Assembly: GCF_025736935.1 (NCBI RefSeq)
Contig: NZ_CP107048.1
Coordinates: 124,001-188,000 of the forward strand
Direction: 5' to 3'
Length of the DNA stretch: 64,000 bases
From: Qipengyuania sp. SS22
GTDB lineage: Bacteria; Pseudomonadota; Alphaproteobacteria; Sphingomonadales; Sphingomonadaceae
Shown: piece after piece, positions 44,137 to 53,391 of the stretch
How the letters are laid out: every line of letters begins with the position of its first letter
How positions within the stretch are numbered: position 1 is the first letter of the stretch
Position numbers and translations under genes: made by a program
The notes under the pieces: generated by a model
What the model was told of the DNA's origin: nothing
What the model saw: the letters and a program-made list of their open reading frames with translations, nothing else
Database searches by the model: none

Positions 44137-44606
44137 AAATCTTCGACCGCGGGCAATAGCGAGGGCGTGGGGGTCTCTTCGGGGACCAGCTGCCCATCGA
44201 CTTCGAGCCCTTCGAATGGGCGGCACGCCTCGTTCATCGCGTCGGAATGCAAATGCACTTTCAACATCGGATCGGCCGTGGTCCAATCGGTCTGCGGATC
44301 GTCCCGCACCACGCAGAGCGCGCGCCACGCCAGCGGCAGCTCCTGCAATTGTTCGATGGTGGGCAATCCTTCGATCAGCACATCGCGTCCGGCATAGCGG
44401 GCCGTCGCATAGCCGACGAACTTGGTTTCCGTGCCGCGGATATGGATGCGGTTGGTGCCCTCGTCGATCCGGGCAAAGGTATCGAGCCGGATCGAGAACG
44501 CCGCCCAGATCGAAATTCCGATCAGCAGGACCAGCGCGACCATCGTGGCGACGATGGTCCACTTGGCGACGGGATTTTCCAGACCTTCGGGATGATCGAT
44601 CGGCAC
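44121..44606 (-). CDS. Small membrane-anchored protein, unknown function
   Basis: A 161-residue protein I do not recognise. One membrane helix lies near residues 14-36 (KWTIVATMVALVLLIGISIW). The soluble part after it (DTFARIDEGTNRIHIRGTET) has no known motif, and the protein ends with a Pro/Glu-rich tail. The start is GTG at 44606, chosen because AAGGAG lies about 10 nt upstream. It may be periplasmic, given an N-in anchor. Its stop codon falls inside the rnpB 3' end, so the two convergent transcripts overlap. Downstream of the PPP phosphatase gene on the same strand, but 86 bp away. Confidence 0.65.
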
Positions 44607-44692
44607 GCGTGGAACTCCTTCAAGGCAGGATGCCGTCTTTCGGAACGGGAACGGCGCGCGCATGAAGCCGCGCCAATGGTTGAAACCTGTCG

Positions 44693-45490
44693 CTAAGCGA
44701 ATTCGTTGTGCGTGACAGCGATCGTACCATCGATGTCCTGTGTCTGGATCAGCCGGCGCTGGTCGCCTTCGAGGACCAGGGCGGTCAGCTTGCCGGTTCG
44801 AAAGGCGCCGGTATCGATCCCGATCCGGTAATCGGTGTGCTTGATGTCCTCGAAGATCGTGTGCCCATGCACCACGACGTGGCTGAACGGCTCGCGATGT
44901 TTGAGGAATTGCTCGCGAATCCAGCGCAGGTCCGACTGCTTCTGCTTATCGAGGCTGTGCTTGGGATTGATCCCAGCATGGACGAACACATAGTCGCCCG
45001 CCACGATGATATCCTCCATCTCCGCGAGGAACTTGCGGTGCTTCTTAGGCACTAGGTCGTGAAGCTCGACCTGCAGATCCTTCATCGTCAGTTCGTTGAA
45101 GCGCTTTTTCTTGATGCCGTAGCTCAGCACGGTTTCGCGCCCGCCATGCTTGAGGAAATGCCGGAGCATTTCCTTGTCTTCGAAGCTCTCGAGGAACATT
45201 TCCTCGTGATTTCCGGCGATATAACGAACCTCGCGGTGGTCGCCCCATTGGCGGGCGGTTTCGATCACGCGCGCGCTTTCGGGACCGCGATCGATGAGAT
45301 CACCCAGCATGACCACCGTACTGCGCGCATCGGCGGCCTTTATATCGTCGTTTTCTATCGCGAGGATCAGTTCGTCGAAGAGGTCGCAGCGGCCGTGGAT
45401 ATCGCCGATGACGTAGAAGCGCTCGCCCTCCGGAACTCTCGGGAGGGGCTTGGCCGACACGCCCTTGAACAGTTTTGCGAGTTTCAGCAT
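44693..45490 (-). CDS. PPP-family serine/threonine or diadenosine-polyphosphate phosphatase
   Basis: A 265-residue metallophosphoesterase. The PPP-family metal motifs are in order: GDIHGR, GDLIDRGPES and GNHEEM, with VFVHAGI and VVVHGHTI further on. It may act as a protein phosphatase (PrpA-like) or as an Ap4A hydrolase. The ATG at 45490 gives the normal family length; upstream frame is open but lacks a domain. A nearby SD is weak. It is divergent from the TorF-like gene at 45763. The exact substrate cannot be told by sequence. Confidence 0.88.
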   Translation of the reverse strand: MLKLAKLFKGVSAKPLPRVPEGERFYVIGDIHGRCDLFDELILAIENDDIKAADARSTVVMLGDLIDRGPESARVIETARQWGDHREVRYIAGNHEEMFLESFEDKEMLRHFLKHGGRETVLSYGIKKKRFNELTMKDLQVELHDLVPKKHRKFLAEMEDIIVAGDYVFVHAGINPKHSLDKQKQSDLRWIREQFLKHREPFSHVVVHGHTIFEDIKHTDYRIGIDTGAFRTGKLTALVLEGDQRRLIQTQDIDGTIAVTHNEFA

Positions 45491-45762
45491 GTCAGAATGG
45501 TGCGACTTCGAGCCTGGTTCTGGTTGGAAGCCGACCAGATAGGCGCAAGCTGCGGCGGGAGCAACAAATGCGCTTGCGCCGATATTGTTGCAGTTGCGAG
45601 AAAAGCACAGCTTTTGCTGCGTAAGCGAAAAACACACGGCGGTATCTTGCGTCGGTACGGCAAAGTGTGCAGGTTTATGACCGTATCCGGACGAGGAGCC
45701 TAACAAAATGGCCCCGACGGATTCGCAGGTGGGACGAAGCGACACTCGTACAGGAGTTTGTA

Positions 45763-46509
45763 ATGCTCACGTCCTTTCGCGGCCTCATGGCCGTTTCGCT
45801 CGCTGCCGCGGGCCTTTCTCTCGCAACTCCCGCCATGGCTCAGTCGGAAGACGACAGCGGGTTCACCACCTCTGCCAATGTGGCACTGACCACCGACTAC
45901 CGCTTCCGCGGCGTCTCGCTTTCGGACGGCGATCCCGCGATCCAGGGCGGATTCGACGTCGGGCATGAAAGCGGGTTCTACGTCGGCACCTGGGCGTCAT
46001 CGATCAAGGGTGGCCCGGCGTATGGCGATCTCGAATTCGATGTCTATGCCGGCTGGGGCGGCAATCTGAGCGATGCGGTGAGCGTCGATATCGGCGTGCT
46101 GTATTATATCTATCCAACCGAGGATCTGGGGCTCGATACCGATTATATCGAACCCTATGCATCTATCAGCACCAGTTTCGGGCCGGCCGAAGCCACCTTC
46201 GGGGTCGCTTATGCGCCCGAGCAGGATTCGCTTGGCGGTGACGACAACCTCTATCTCTATACCGATGTCGGTTTCGGCATCGCCAACAGCCCGTTCAGCA
46301 TCTCGGGTCACATCGGCTACACCGACGGTGCTCTGGCCCCGCCGCTGCTCGCCGGAGCCACCGACGATACCGGCCTCGACTGGTCGATCGGCGCGAGCGT
46401 TGCGCAGGGCAATTTCGAAGTGGGCGTCGCCTATATCGGTGTCGAGGGCCCCTCGATCGACGACTTCACCGACGATGCCATCGTGGGTACGATTTCCGCC
46501 AGCTTCTGA
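45763..46509 (+). CDS. TorF-like outer membrane protein
   Basis: A 248-residue exported beta-barrel protein of the TorF/TIGR02001 family. Signal peptide MLTSFRGLMAVSLAAAGLSL, ending PAMAQ, is followed by the family block TTDYRFRGVSLSDGDPAIQG and GFYVGTWAS. The C-terminus ends in Phe (GTISASF), as required for outer-membrane insertion. CAGGAG lies 7 nt upstream of the ATG at 45763. An intrinsic terminator follows at 46538. The family is proposed to be a porin but has no proven solute. Confidence 0.87.
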   Translation: MLTSFRGLMAVSLAAAGLSLATPAMAQSEDDSGFTTSANVALTTDYRFRGVSLSDGDPAIQGGFDVGHESGFYVGTWASSIKGGPAYGDLEFDVYAGWGGNLSDAVSVDIGVLYYIYPTEDLGLDTDYIEPYASISTSFGPAEATFGVAYAPEQDSLGGDDNLYLYTDVGFGIANSPFSISGHIGYTDGALAPPLLAGATDDTGLDWSIGASVAQGNFEVGVAYIGVEGPSIDDFTDDAIVGTISASF

Positions 46510-46537
46510 GAATTCATTGGCGGAAATTCTCCGGAGG

Positions 46538-46567
46538 GGGGGGCGCATGCCAGCGCGCCCCCCTTTT
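46538..46567 (+). terminator. Intrinsic terminator after TorF-like gene
   Basis: Stem GGGGGGCGC / GCGCCCCCC with an 8-nt loop, followed by TTTT. It lies 4 bp before the end of the convergent SIMPL gene. Confidence 0.75.
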
Positions 46568-46571
46568 CGCG

Positions 46572-47324
46572 TCAGTCGAGCGCAAAATCGACCGTGGTTA
46601 CCACGCGAACCTTCTTGAACGGCGTATCGCCGATACCCCATCCGCCCGCTTCGCCATCTCGGGCGTTGATCGAGAAATAGCCCTGCGTCGCCTTGTGGAT
46701 GCCGCCGACTGCGGCGCCGCTGTCCTGTGCGAATTGCTCGGCCGCCGCGCGCGCATCTTTCGTCGCCTCGGCCACCATCTCGGGCTTGATTTCATTGAGC
46801 CCGGTGAAGGTGTAGCTGATCCCCGATCCGTCCTCGAGCACTACGCCATCGCGCACAAGTTCGGCCTGTCGGCGAACGGCGCGCTGCGCGCGGTCGATGT
46901 CGCGGGTACGCAGCACACTGCGTTGGCGCACGGTGTAGAACACGGTTCCGTCATTGGTGTAGCTGGAGACATTGATCCCTGCCGGGGTCAGCTCGCCTTC
47001 GGGAAAGCCTAGCTCGTCGAAGAATGCCCGCACCGCCTCGGCGTCGCGATCGGTATTGGCCTGCGCGGTTTGGAGGTTGGTTGCGGTGGAAGCGAACGAC
47101 ACCGTCCATGTGGCCAGATCCGCAGTCACCTCGCGCTCGGCCAGACCACGCACGGTTACGCTGCGCTCGGCCGCCTTCATGCGCACGAGCCCGTCGCCAA
47201 GGACAAAGCCGCCGACGATCAGGCCCAGCGCGACAATGCCCGCGCTCCCCAGCCAGCGCTTCAGCGTTGCATCGCTATGTCGCGGTGTGGCACCATTGTG
47301 CACGTTTTCGGTTTCTTCGGGCAT
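46572..47324 (-). CDS. SIMPL (DUF541) domain protein
   Basis: A 250-residue membrane-anchored periplasmic protein. One N-terminal helix (GIVALGLIVGGFVLGDGL) is followed by the SIMPL domain: RSVTVRGLAEREVTADLATW at its start, SYTFTGLNEIKPEMVAEAT in the middle and FKKVRVVTTVDFAL at the end. Family members such as BP26 form channel-like oligomers and are linked to oxidative stress. GAGAGGAAAG precedes the ATG at 47324. The protein ends with DFALD. It is divergent from the glyoxalase gene at 47417. Confidence 0.9.
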   Translation of the reverse strand: MPEETENVHNGATPRHSDATLKRWLGSAGIVALGLIVGGFVLGDGLVRMKAAERSVTVRGLAEREVTADLATWTVSFASTATNLQTAQANTDRDAEAVRAFFDELGFPEGELTPAGINVSSYTNDGTVFYTVRQRSVLRTRDIDRAQRAVRRQAELVRDGVVLEDGSGISYTFTGLNEIKPEMVAEATKDARAAAEQFAQDSGAAVGGIHKATQGYFSINARDGEAGGWGIGDTPFKKVRVVTTVDFALD

Positions 47325-47416
47325 GTTCGCTTTCCTCTCTGACCTGTGTCTCCCAAGAACGGGCTTAGATTTCGAGCGATGAACCGTGTTTGAATAGCGA
47401 TGAATGGAGTTTTCGT

Positions 47417-47854
47417 TTGACCAAATATCTGCACACGATGATCCGCGTGAGCGACCCCGACGCGACGGTGGCGTTCTTCAAGTTGATCGGTCTTGAGGAA
47501 GTGCGCCGCTTCGATGTGGAGGCCGGGCGCTTCACGCTCATCTTTCTCGCCGCGCCGGGGCAGGAAGATGTGGCCGAGGTCGAGCTGACCTATAACTGGC
47601 CTGCCGAAGATGGCAGCGCGCCCGAGGAATATGACGGCGGGCGCAATTTCGGCCACCTCGCCTACCGGGTCGAGAATATCTACGAGACTTGCCAGGCGAT
47701 CCTCGATGCGGGGCATACGGTCCATCGCCCGCCGCGCGACGGGCACATGGCCTTCGTCAAGACGCCCGACGGGATCTCGGTCGAACTGCTGCAGGACGGC
47801 AATCTCGAGCCGCAGGAACCCTGGGCCAGCATGCCGAACAGCGGCAGTTGGTAA
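47417..47854 (+). CDS. gloA: Glyoxalase I (lactoylglutathione lyase)
   Basis: A 145-residue VOC-fold metalloenzyme that converts methylglyoxal-glutathione to S-lactoylglutathione. The four metal ligands fit: His in LHTMIRVSD, Glu in AEVELTYNW, His in FGHLAYRVENI, and Glu in ISVELLQ. The NWPAEDG loop is typical of the nickel-type GlxI. The start is TTG at 47417, because GGAG at 47406-47409 is 7 nt upstream; no ATG gives a proper N-terminus. It is convergent with nhaA, with 6 bp between the stops. Confidence 0.9.
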   Translation: MTKYLHTMIRVSDPDATVAFFKLIGLEEVRRFDVEAGRFTLIFLAAPGQEDVAEVELTYNWPAEDGSAPEEYDGGRNFGHLAYRVENIYETCQAILDAGHTVHRPPRDGHMAFVKTPDGISVELLQDGNLEPQEPWASMPNSGSW

Positions 47855-47860
47855 GCCGCG

Positions 47861-49072
47861 TCAGTCGATATAGGGCGAGCGCGCATCATCCGGATGCGTC
47901 GCCGACAGTCGCAGGATGACATAGCCAGCGATGGCGGAGATCAGCGATCCGAGCAGGATGCCGATCTTCGCCTCGTTGATCAGCAATTGCTGCCCGGCAA
48001 AGGCCAGCCCGCTGATGAACAGCGACATGGTGAAGCCGATCCCGCACAGGATCGAGACGCCCCAGATCTCGGGCCAGGTGGCCTGGTCCGGGCGGGGCGC
48101 GAAACCGAGCTTGTCGGCAGCCACGATAGCGGCGAAAATGCCCACCTGCTTGCCGATGACAAGGCCCGCGGCAATCGCCAGCGGCAGCGGAGCGAGCAGG
48201 TGCTCGAGCCCCATCCCGGCCAGCGGCACACCGGCATTGGCAAAGCCGAAGACGGGCACCACTAGATAGGCGCTCCACGGGGCTAGCCCATGCTCCATGC
48301 GTTCGACCATCGTCTGGTCGTCGGGGCCGACCATCGGGATGCACAGCGCGGCAACCACGCCTGCGATCGTCGCGTGGATGCCCGAATTGAGCACGAAGTA
48401 CCACAGCGCCAGCGCCAGCAGGATGTAGGGCCAGTAACGCGCCACGCGCATCCGGTTGAGCACCATCATCGCGACCACCACGCCCGCCGAGGCGGCGAGC
48501 CAGCCGAGCTTGATATTCGCCGTGTAAAACAGCGCAATCACCATGACCGCGCCGATATCGTCGACGATCGCCACGGTCAGCAGGAACAGCCGCAGCGATG
48601 CGGGGCAGCGATTGCCGAGCAGACCGAGCACGCCCATCGCGAAGGCAATGTCGGTCGCCGCCGGGATCGCCCAGCCGCGCAGCAGTTCGGCATCGCCGCC
48701 GACTACACCGACATAGACCAGCGCGGGGATCGCCATGCCCGCCGCCGCCGCCAAGATCGGCAGGCGGCGCGATTGCGCGGTGGATAGCTGCCCTTCGATC
48801 CATTCGCGCTTCACCTCGAGCCCGACGACGAAGAAGAACACCGCCATCAACCCGTCGTTGATCCACAGGTGCAGATCGTCAAGCTTGGGGATCGGGGTCC
48901 AGGGCAATTCGCCGTAGAACAATTGTTCGTATTCGCCCGCCAGTGGCGAATTGGCGGCCAGCATCGCCGCCGCCGCGACCAGGATGAGCAGAATGCCTGC
49001 CGAGGCGTCGCTGACGAAGAGCGCGCGGACGGGGGCAAACACGAGGCGAAATGCTGAAGGGCGTTCGGTCAT
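47861..49072 (-). CDS. nhaA: Na+/H+ antiporter NhaA
   Basis: A 403-residue sodium/proton antiporter that protects against salt and alkali. The paired aspartates of the ion site are in AIVDDIGAVMVIALFYT. TM4-TM5 residues PAATDIAFAMGVL are typical, and the NhaA hairpin NDGLMAVFFFVVGLEVKREW is intact. It has about 12 helices with no extra domain. I choose ATG at 49072 (MTERPSAFRL); the frame continues upstream without conservation. Together with the CPA1 antiporter at 25759 it suggests a salt-exposed, possibly marine, lifestyle. Confidence 0.94.
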   Translation of the reverse strand: MTERPSAFRLVFAPVRALFVSDASAGILLILVAAAAMLAANSPLAGEYEQLFYGELPWTPIPKLDDLHLWINDGLMAVFFFVVGLEVKREWIEGQLSTAQSRRLPILAAAAGMAIPALVYVGVVGGDAELLRGWAIPAATDIAFAMGVLGLLGNRCPASLRLFLLTVAIVDDIGAVMVIALFYTANIKLGWLAASAGVVVAMMVLNRMRVARYWPYILLALALWYFVLNSGIHATIAGVVAALCIPMVGPDDQTMVERMEHGLAPWSAYLVVPVFGFANAGVPLAGMGLEHLLAPLPLAIAAGLVIGKQVGIFAAIVAADKLGFAPRPDQATWPEIWGVSILCGIGFTMSLFISGLAFAGQQLLINEAKIGILLGSLISAIAGYVILRLSATHPDDARSPYID

Positions 49073-49153
49073 CTTGGACACGCTCTCTTTCGCAAAGCGG
49101 TCCGCGTTGCAAGTCTTGAAACACGCGGTTATCCAGAAAGGCAGGGGGTACGC

Positions 49154-50557
49154 TTGGTATCTGGGGCATTCACGGTCGCTGAATGGTTTTTGGTCGTACA
49201 GCACGAGTTGCTGTTGTTCGCGGCAGTCTTCTTCACGCTCGGCATAATCGACGAATTCGCGCTCGACTGCACCTATCTCTGGTGTCGGCTGACCGGGCGC
49301 ATTCGCACCGCGTGTGTCGATGAGACCAAATTCGCCGAAATCGATGGCTTGGCGGGGCGCGCCGCAGTGTTCATTCCCGCGTGGGAGGAAGCCGATGTCA
49401 TCGGACCCACGCTGGTGCATATGCTCGATGCCTGGCCTCAGGACGAACTCACGGTCTATGTTGGCTGTTATCGCAACGATGTTTCGACCATGGCCTCGGT
49501 GGTCGCTGCAGTGCGCGGCGATCCGCGCGTCCGACTGGTGGTGCATGGCAAGAACGGTCCGACCTCCAAGGCCGATTGCCTCAACCGCCTCTATGTCGCT
49601 CTGGCCGAGGACGAGCAGCGTTCTAGCGTGGGAACACGGATGGTCGTGCTGCATGATGCGGAAGACATGGTCGATCCCGCCGCGCTCGACCTGCTCGACC
49701 AGGCACTGTGGCATGCGCATTTCGTCCAGCTTCCGGTGCTCGCGCTGCCGCAGCGCCATTCGCCGTGGATCGGGTCGCATTATTCGGACGAATTTGCCGA
49801 AGCGCATGGCAAGACGCTGGTGGTGCGCGATGCGCTGGGTGCGGCGATCCCGGGGGCAGGTGTGGGTTGTGCGATCGCGCGCGGATCGCTCGGCCAGCTC
49901 GCGCATCGGCAGGGGGGCAAACCCTTTGCCGAGGAATCGCTGACCGAGGATTACGAGCTTGGCCTGAAGATCGCGCAGGCGGGCGGGCAGGGGCGTTTCC
50001 TGCGCGTGCGAGGTGCGGACGGGCGGCTGATCGCGACGCGCGCCTTCTTCCCCTCACGGCTAGACCAGGCGATCCGGCAGAAGACCCGCTGGATGCATGG
50101 CATCGCCTTGCAGGGATGGGATCGGCTGGGTTGGGATAGCGAACCGGTCGAGCTGTGGATGCAATTGCGCGACCGGCGCGGCCCGCTGGCGGCGATCCTG
50201 CTGGTCGCGGCCTATCTGCTCGTGTGCCTCGTCGCCGTGGGGCTGGTCCTCGAGCAATTGGGGCTTGTCGAACCGCCCCCGACCACGCCGCTGCTAAGCG
50301 TGCTGTTCTGGATCAATTTCGTCGGACTGGCGGGACGGTTTGCGGCGCGGGCCTGTTTCACCGCGCGCGAATATGGCTGGCGACAGGGCCTGCTCGCGAT
50401 CCCGCGGACCCTGGTGTCGAACATCGTCTCGATCATGGCCGGGCGGCGTGCTCTCGCCGCCTATGTCGGCACCTTGCGCGGCGCGCCGATAGTCTGGGAC
50501 AAGACGGAACACCGCGATCACCCTGCGCTTCTCCAGCCGGACAGGGGCGCAGCGTGA
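49154..50557 (+). CDS. NfrB-like membrane glycosyltransferase (GT2)
   Basis: A 467-residue inner-membrane family-2 glycosyltransferase like the N-terminal part of NfrB (phage N4 adsorption protein B). One membrane helix precedes the GT domain and about three follow it. GT motifs include AVFIPAWEEADVI, the DxD-like HDAEDMV, SLTEDYELGLKIA and the RQKTRWMHGIA motif (QxxRW). It lacks the E. coli NfrB cyclic-di-GMP-binding C-terminal MshEN domain. The start is TTG at 49154, with AGGGGG upstream. The next gene overlaps it by GTGA and encodes a beta-rich envelope protein. It probably synthesises and exports a surface polysaccharide. Confidence 0.88.
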   Translation: MVSGAFTVAEWFLVVQHELLLFAAVFFTLGIIDEFALDCTYLWCRLTGRIRTACVDETKFAEIDGLAGRAAVFIPAWEEADVIGPTLVHMLDAWPQDELTVYVGCYRNDVSTMASVVAAVRGDPRVRLVVHGKNGPTSKADCLNRLYVALAEDEQRSSVGTRMVVLHDAEDMVDPAALDLLDQALWHAHFVQLPVLALPQRHSPWIGSHYSDEFAEAHGKTLVVRDALGAAIPGAGVGCAIARGSLGQLAHRQGGKPFAEESLTEDYELGLKIAQAGGQGRFLRVRGADGRLIATRAFFPSRLDQAIRQKTRWMHGIALQGWDRLGWDSEPVELWMQLRDRRGPLAAILLVAAYLLVCLVAVGLVLEQLGLVEPPPTTPLLSVLFWINFVGLAGRFAARACFTAREYGWRQGLLAIPRTLVSNIVSIMAGRRALAAYVGTLRGAPIVWDKTEHRDHPALLQPDRGAA

Positions 50558-51690
50558 CCCACGCGGTTACCCGGCGGCAGGGTCAGCCTGTGCTGTTCCT
50601 GGGCCTTCTTCTGGCGGGCTGGTGCCTCCTGCGGGTGCTCACCTGGGAAAGCCCGTGGCCGCAGGCGCTGGGCCTGCCCGAGCCGCTCCACTTCGCCAGC
50701 GCCGATCTGCGCCAGCCCGACACCACAATCGAGCTGAATGATGGTATCATCGCTCTCCTTGCGAGCAATGATCGTCTAGCGAATAAAGCCGCAGGGCGTT
50801 CCGCAACGGTGCCCGTCTTCCGCAGCCCGATGGCAAGTATTGCCGAGCGGCCGCCTTTCGAGCGACCCGATCCCATCGAGCATTTCGACACGCACCGGCG
50901 CGCCGCAGGCCACAATCTGTTGTTCGCTGCCGGGATGGCTCGCCTGCCGCTACCGCGCAGTGTTGCCGCCGTGCTCGACCGCGAGCAGAACATCCTGCAG
51001 CCTGTAACCCGGGCGATCCCACGCCGGGCATCATCCCCGTGGCGCATGGATGGCTGGGTTGTGATGCGCGGGGACGGTCTTCAACCTTCCGAGAGCGGTT
51101 CGCGTCCAGCCAGCTATGGCGCAAGCCAGCTTGGCGCGGTCCTTTCTTATCGCCTCGCGCCCAGTACGCCGCATGTCCCCGCTGCCTATATCCGCGCCAG
51201 CCGCGCGCTCGTCGATGGCGGCGAAACCGAAGGCGCGCTGGGTCTCCGCGCGCGGCCGTTTGCCGGCATCCCGCTCACCATCCATGCCGAGGGCAGACTG
51301 ACCGCCCGTCCGGGACACAGCCCTGAAATACGCCCCGCAGCCTTCGTTGCGGGAGGTTTCGATCGGCTCGACCTGCCCGCACAGGTGGTGGCGCGGGGAT
51401 ACGGCCAGGCCGGCTATGTCGGCGGCGAATTCGCCACCCCGTTTGCCGATGGCGCTTTCGTGGCCGAGCGTGAGGTTGCGCGGTTCGATCTTGGCCGTGT
51501 CGCGCTAGGCGGCGGTATCTGGGGCGGCGTGCAGCAGGGCGCGGCGCGGCTCGACATCGGACCGAGCCTCACCGTCGACCTGCGCCTCGGCGACGCGCCC
51601 GCGCGGATCGAAGCCGACTATCGCTGGCGTGTGGCGGGCAATGCCGAGCCTGGCAATGGCGGGGTCGTGACGCTTTCGACCGGCTTCTGA
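50554..51690 (+). CDS. Envelope protein resembling the C-terminal region of NfrA
   Basis: A 378-residue protein. An N-terminal membrane anchor or uncleaved signal (QPVLFLGLLLAGWCLLRVL) is followed by a 130-residue non-conserved region. The C-terminal 190 residues are beta-rich: AAYIRASRALVDGG, GQAGYVGGEFATPFADGAF, then GGIWGGVQQGAARLDIG and a terminal Phe. This resembles the C-terminal domain of NfrA-type outer membrane subunits, without their TPR half. The start is GTG at 50554, 4 nt inside the glycosyltransferase gene (GTGA), so both are made together. It would be the outer-membrane or periplasmic partner of that enzyme. Assignment is by memory of relatives and is moderate. Confidence 0.65.
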   Translation: MTHAVTRRQGQPVLFLGLLLAGWCLLRVLTWESPWPQALGLPEPLHFASADLRQPDTTIELNDGIIALLASNDRLANKAAGRSATVPVFRSPMASIAERPPFERPDPIEHFDTHRRAAGHNLLFAAGMARLPLPRSVAAVLDREQNILQPVTRAIPRRASSPWRMDGWVVMRGDGLQPSESGSRPASYGASQLGAVLSYRLAPSTPHVPAAYIRASRALVDGGETEGALGLRARPFAGIPLTIHAEGRLTARPGHSPEIRPAAFVAGGFDRLDLPAQVVARGYGQAGYVGGEFATPFADGAFVAEREVARFDLGRVALGGGIWGGVQQGAARLDIGPSLTVDLRLGDAPARIEADYRWRVAGNAEPGNGGVVTLSTGF

Positions 51691-51736
51691 CACAGTTCAG
51701 CTTTTATCCGTCCCCCGGCTGCGATAGGGCGCAGGC

Positions 51737-52642
51737 ATGGACGTCTATCTCCCCATCGCGAACCTGTCCGTCAACGGACTATGGATCGTCGCGCTGGGAG
51801 GGCTGACCGGGATCCTTTCGGGCCTGTTCGGCGTCGGTGGCGGCTTCCTGACTACGCCGCTGTTGATCTTCTACGGCATCCCGCCGACCGTGGCTGCGGC
51901 CTCGGCCTCGACCCAGGTTACCGGCGCCAGCGTTACCGGCGTGCTGGCGCATGGCGGACGCGGCGGGGTCGATTATCGCATGGGTGCGGTAATGGTGGCA
52001 GGCGGGGTCATCGGTTCGGGTTTCGGCGCGCTGTTGTTCCGGTTCTTCCGCGCGATCGGCCAGATCGACGTGGTGATCAGCGCGCTTTACGTCGTCCTGC
52101 TCGGCACCATCGGCCTCCTGATGGCGCGCGAAGCGGTCCAGACGATCTGGGGAACCGGCAGTTCGCAAGCCGCGCGGCGGCGGCACCACCCGCTCGTCGC
52201 CAGCCTGCCGATGCGCTGGAGGTTCTACCGCTCGGGTCTCTATATCTCCCCGATCGCCCCGCTGCTGGTGGGCGTTGTGGTGGGTGTGCTGACCATGCTC
52301 ATGGGCGTGGGCGGCGGGTTCATTCTCGTGCCCGCGATGCTCTATATCCTCGGGATGAGCGCCAATGTCGTTGTCGGTACCTCGCTCTACAACATCCTGT
52401 TCGTGACCATGGCGACCACGATCATGCACTCGCTGACCACCAAGGCGGTCGATATCGTGCTGGTCTTCCTGCTGCTGGTCGGCTCGGTCACCGGCGCGCA
52501 GATCGGCTCGCAGATCGCGGTCAAGGCGAAGCCCGAAGTGCTCCGTCTGATCCTGGCCGCGACCGTTCTGGCGGTCGCCTTCCGCATGTTCCTCGGCCTG
52601 TTCTACCAGCCCGAGGAAATTTACACGTTGTATCCGCTATGA
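51737..52642 (+). CDS. TauE/SafE-family sulfite/organosulfonate exporter
   Basis: A 301-residue inner-membrane protein with about eight helices and the two TauE/SafE repeats. The signatures are GILSGLFGVGGGFLTTPLL and GVLTMLMGVGGGFILVPAML. Between them is a central basic loop (RRRHHPLVASLPMRWRF). Homologues move sulfite, sulfoacetate or similar anions. The stop overlaps the next gene's ATG (ATGA), coupling it to the TIGR02186 protein, a pairing conserved in alphaproteobacteria. The actual substrate is unknown. Confidence 0.92.
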   Translation: MDVYLPIANLSVNGLWIVALGGLTGILSGLFGVGGGFLTTPLLIFYGIPPTVAAASASTQVTGASVTGVLAHGGRGGVDYRMGAVMVAGGVIGSGFGALLFRFFRAIGQIDVVISALYVVLLGTIGLLMAREAVQTIWGTGSSQAARRRHHPLVASLPMRWRFYRSGLYISPIAPLLVGVVVGVLTMLMGVGGGFILVPAMLYILGMSANVVVGTSLYNILFVTMATTIMHSLTTKAVDIVLVFLLLVGSVTGAQIGSQIAVKAKPEVLRLILAATVLAVAFRMFLGLFYQPEEIYTLYPL

Positions 52643-53391
52643 GGGCGCTGCTGCTCTTGGTGTTCGCCTTTGCGCTGATGGGCCAGCGCGATCCGATTCT
52701 CGTGCCCGAAGTCAGTCAGCACGAGGTGCAAGTGCGGCAGGGGTTTACCGGCACCGAATTGCTGCTGTTCGGCGCGGTGCTCGATCCGCAGGGCCGCGCG
52801 GCTGGCAGCGATTACGATATCGTGGTCGTGCTGAAGGGGCCGTCCGAACCCGTGCGGCTGCGCGAGAAGGAACGCTTTGTCGGCGTATGGGTCAATGCCG
52901 CGACCAGCGACTTCCGCTCGGTCCCGTCCTATTTTGCGGTCGCGTCCTCGCAGCCGATCGACGCGATCGTCGACGAGAAAACTGCTGCGATCTACGAATT
53001 CGGGACCGATTACATCCAGCTGTCACCCAGCGGGGTGATCGACCCCGAGGAACAGGCACGGTTCAAATCCGGGCTGGTCGATCTCAAGACCCGCCAGCAG
53101 CTCTACAAGCAGGACTTCGGCGGGGTCCAGATCAGCGAACAGGTGCTCTACCAGTCGCGCATCTCGTTGCCGTCCAATGTCTCTACCGGCACCTATACGG
53201 CAGAGACTTTCGCGGTGCGCGATGGCCGGGTGATCGCTTCGGCGCTGGCAGAGGTCGAGGTCAAGAAAGTCGGCTTCGAACGGATCGTCGCGGTCTACTC
53301 GCAGGAATGGGCGCTGGTTTACGGTCTTCTGGCGGTTGCGCTGTCGGTCGGGATGGGCTGGGCGGCAGGGCGATTATTCGCGCTGATCTGA
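52639..53391 (+). CDS. TIGR02186-family periplasmic protein, partner of TauE
   Basis: A 250-residue protein with an N-terminal signal and a C-terminal membrane helix (ALVYGLLAVALSVGMGW). The family block is EVSQHEVQVRQGFTGTELLL, then DIVVVLKGPSEPVRLREK and VGVWVNAA. Homologues of this alphaproteobacterial family are regularly encoded next to TauE-type exporters, and the 4-nt ATGA overlap here shows coupling. It is likely a periplasmic accessory subunit held by the C-terminal anchor. No enzymatic motif or cofactor ligand is visible. Confidence 0.87.
   Translation: MRALLLLVFAFALMGQRDPILVPEVSQHEVQVRQGFTGTELLLFGAVLDPQGRAAGSDYDIVVVLKGPSEPVRLREKERFVGVWVNAATSDFRSVPSYFAVASSQPIDAIVDEKTAAIYEFGTDYIQLSPSGVIDPEEQARFKSGLVDLKTRQQLYKQDFGGVQISEQVLYQSRISLPSNVSTGTYTAETFAVRDGRVIASALAEVEVKKVGFERIVAVYSQEWALVYGLLAVALSVGMGWAAGRLFALI

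Noticed and set aside
49154..51690. Phage N4 adsorption protein similarity as a sign of prophage
   Set aside because: NfrA/NfrB are host surface proteins; no phage structural, integrase or lysis gene is nearby.
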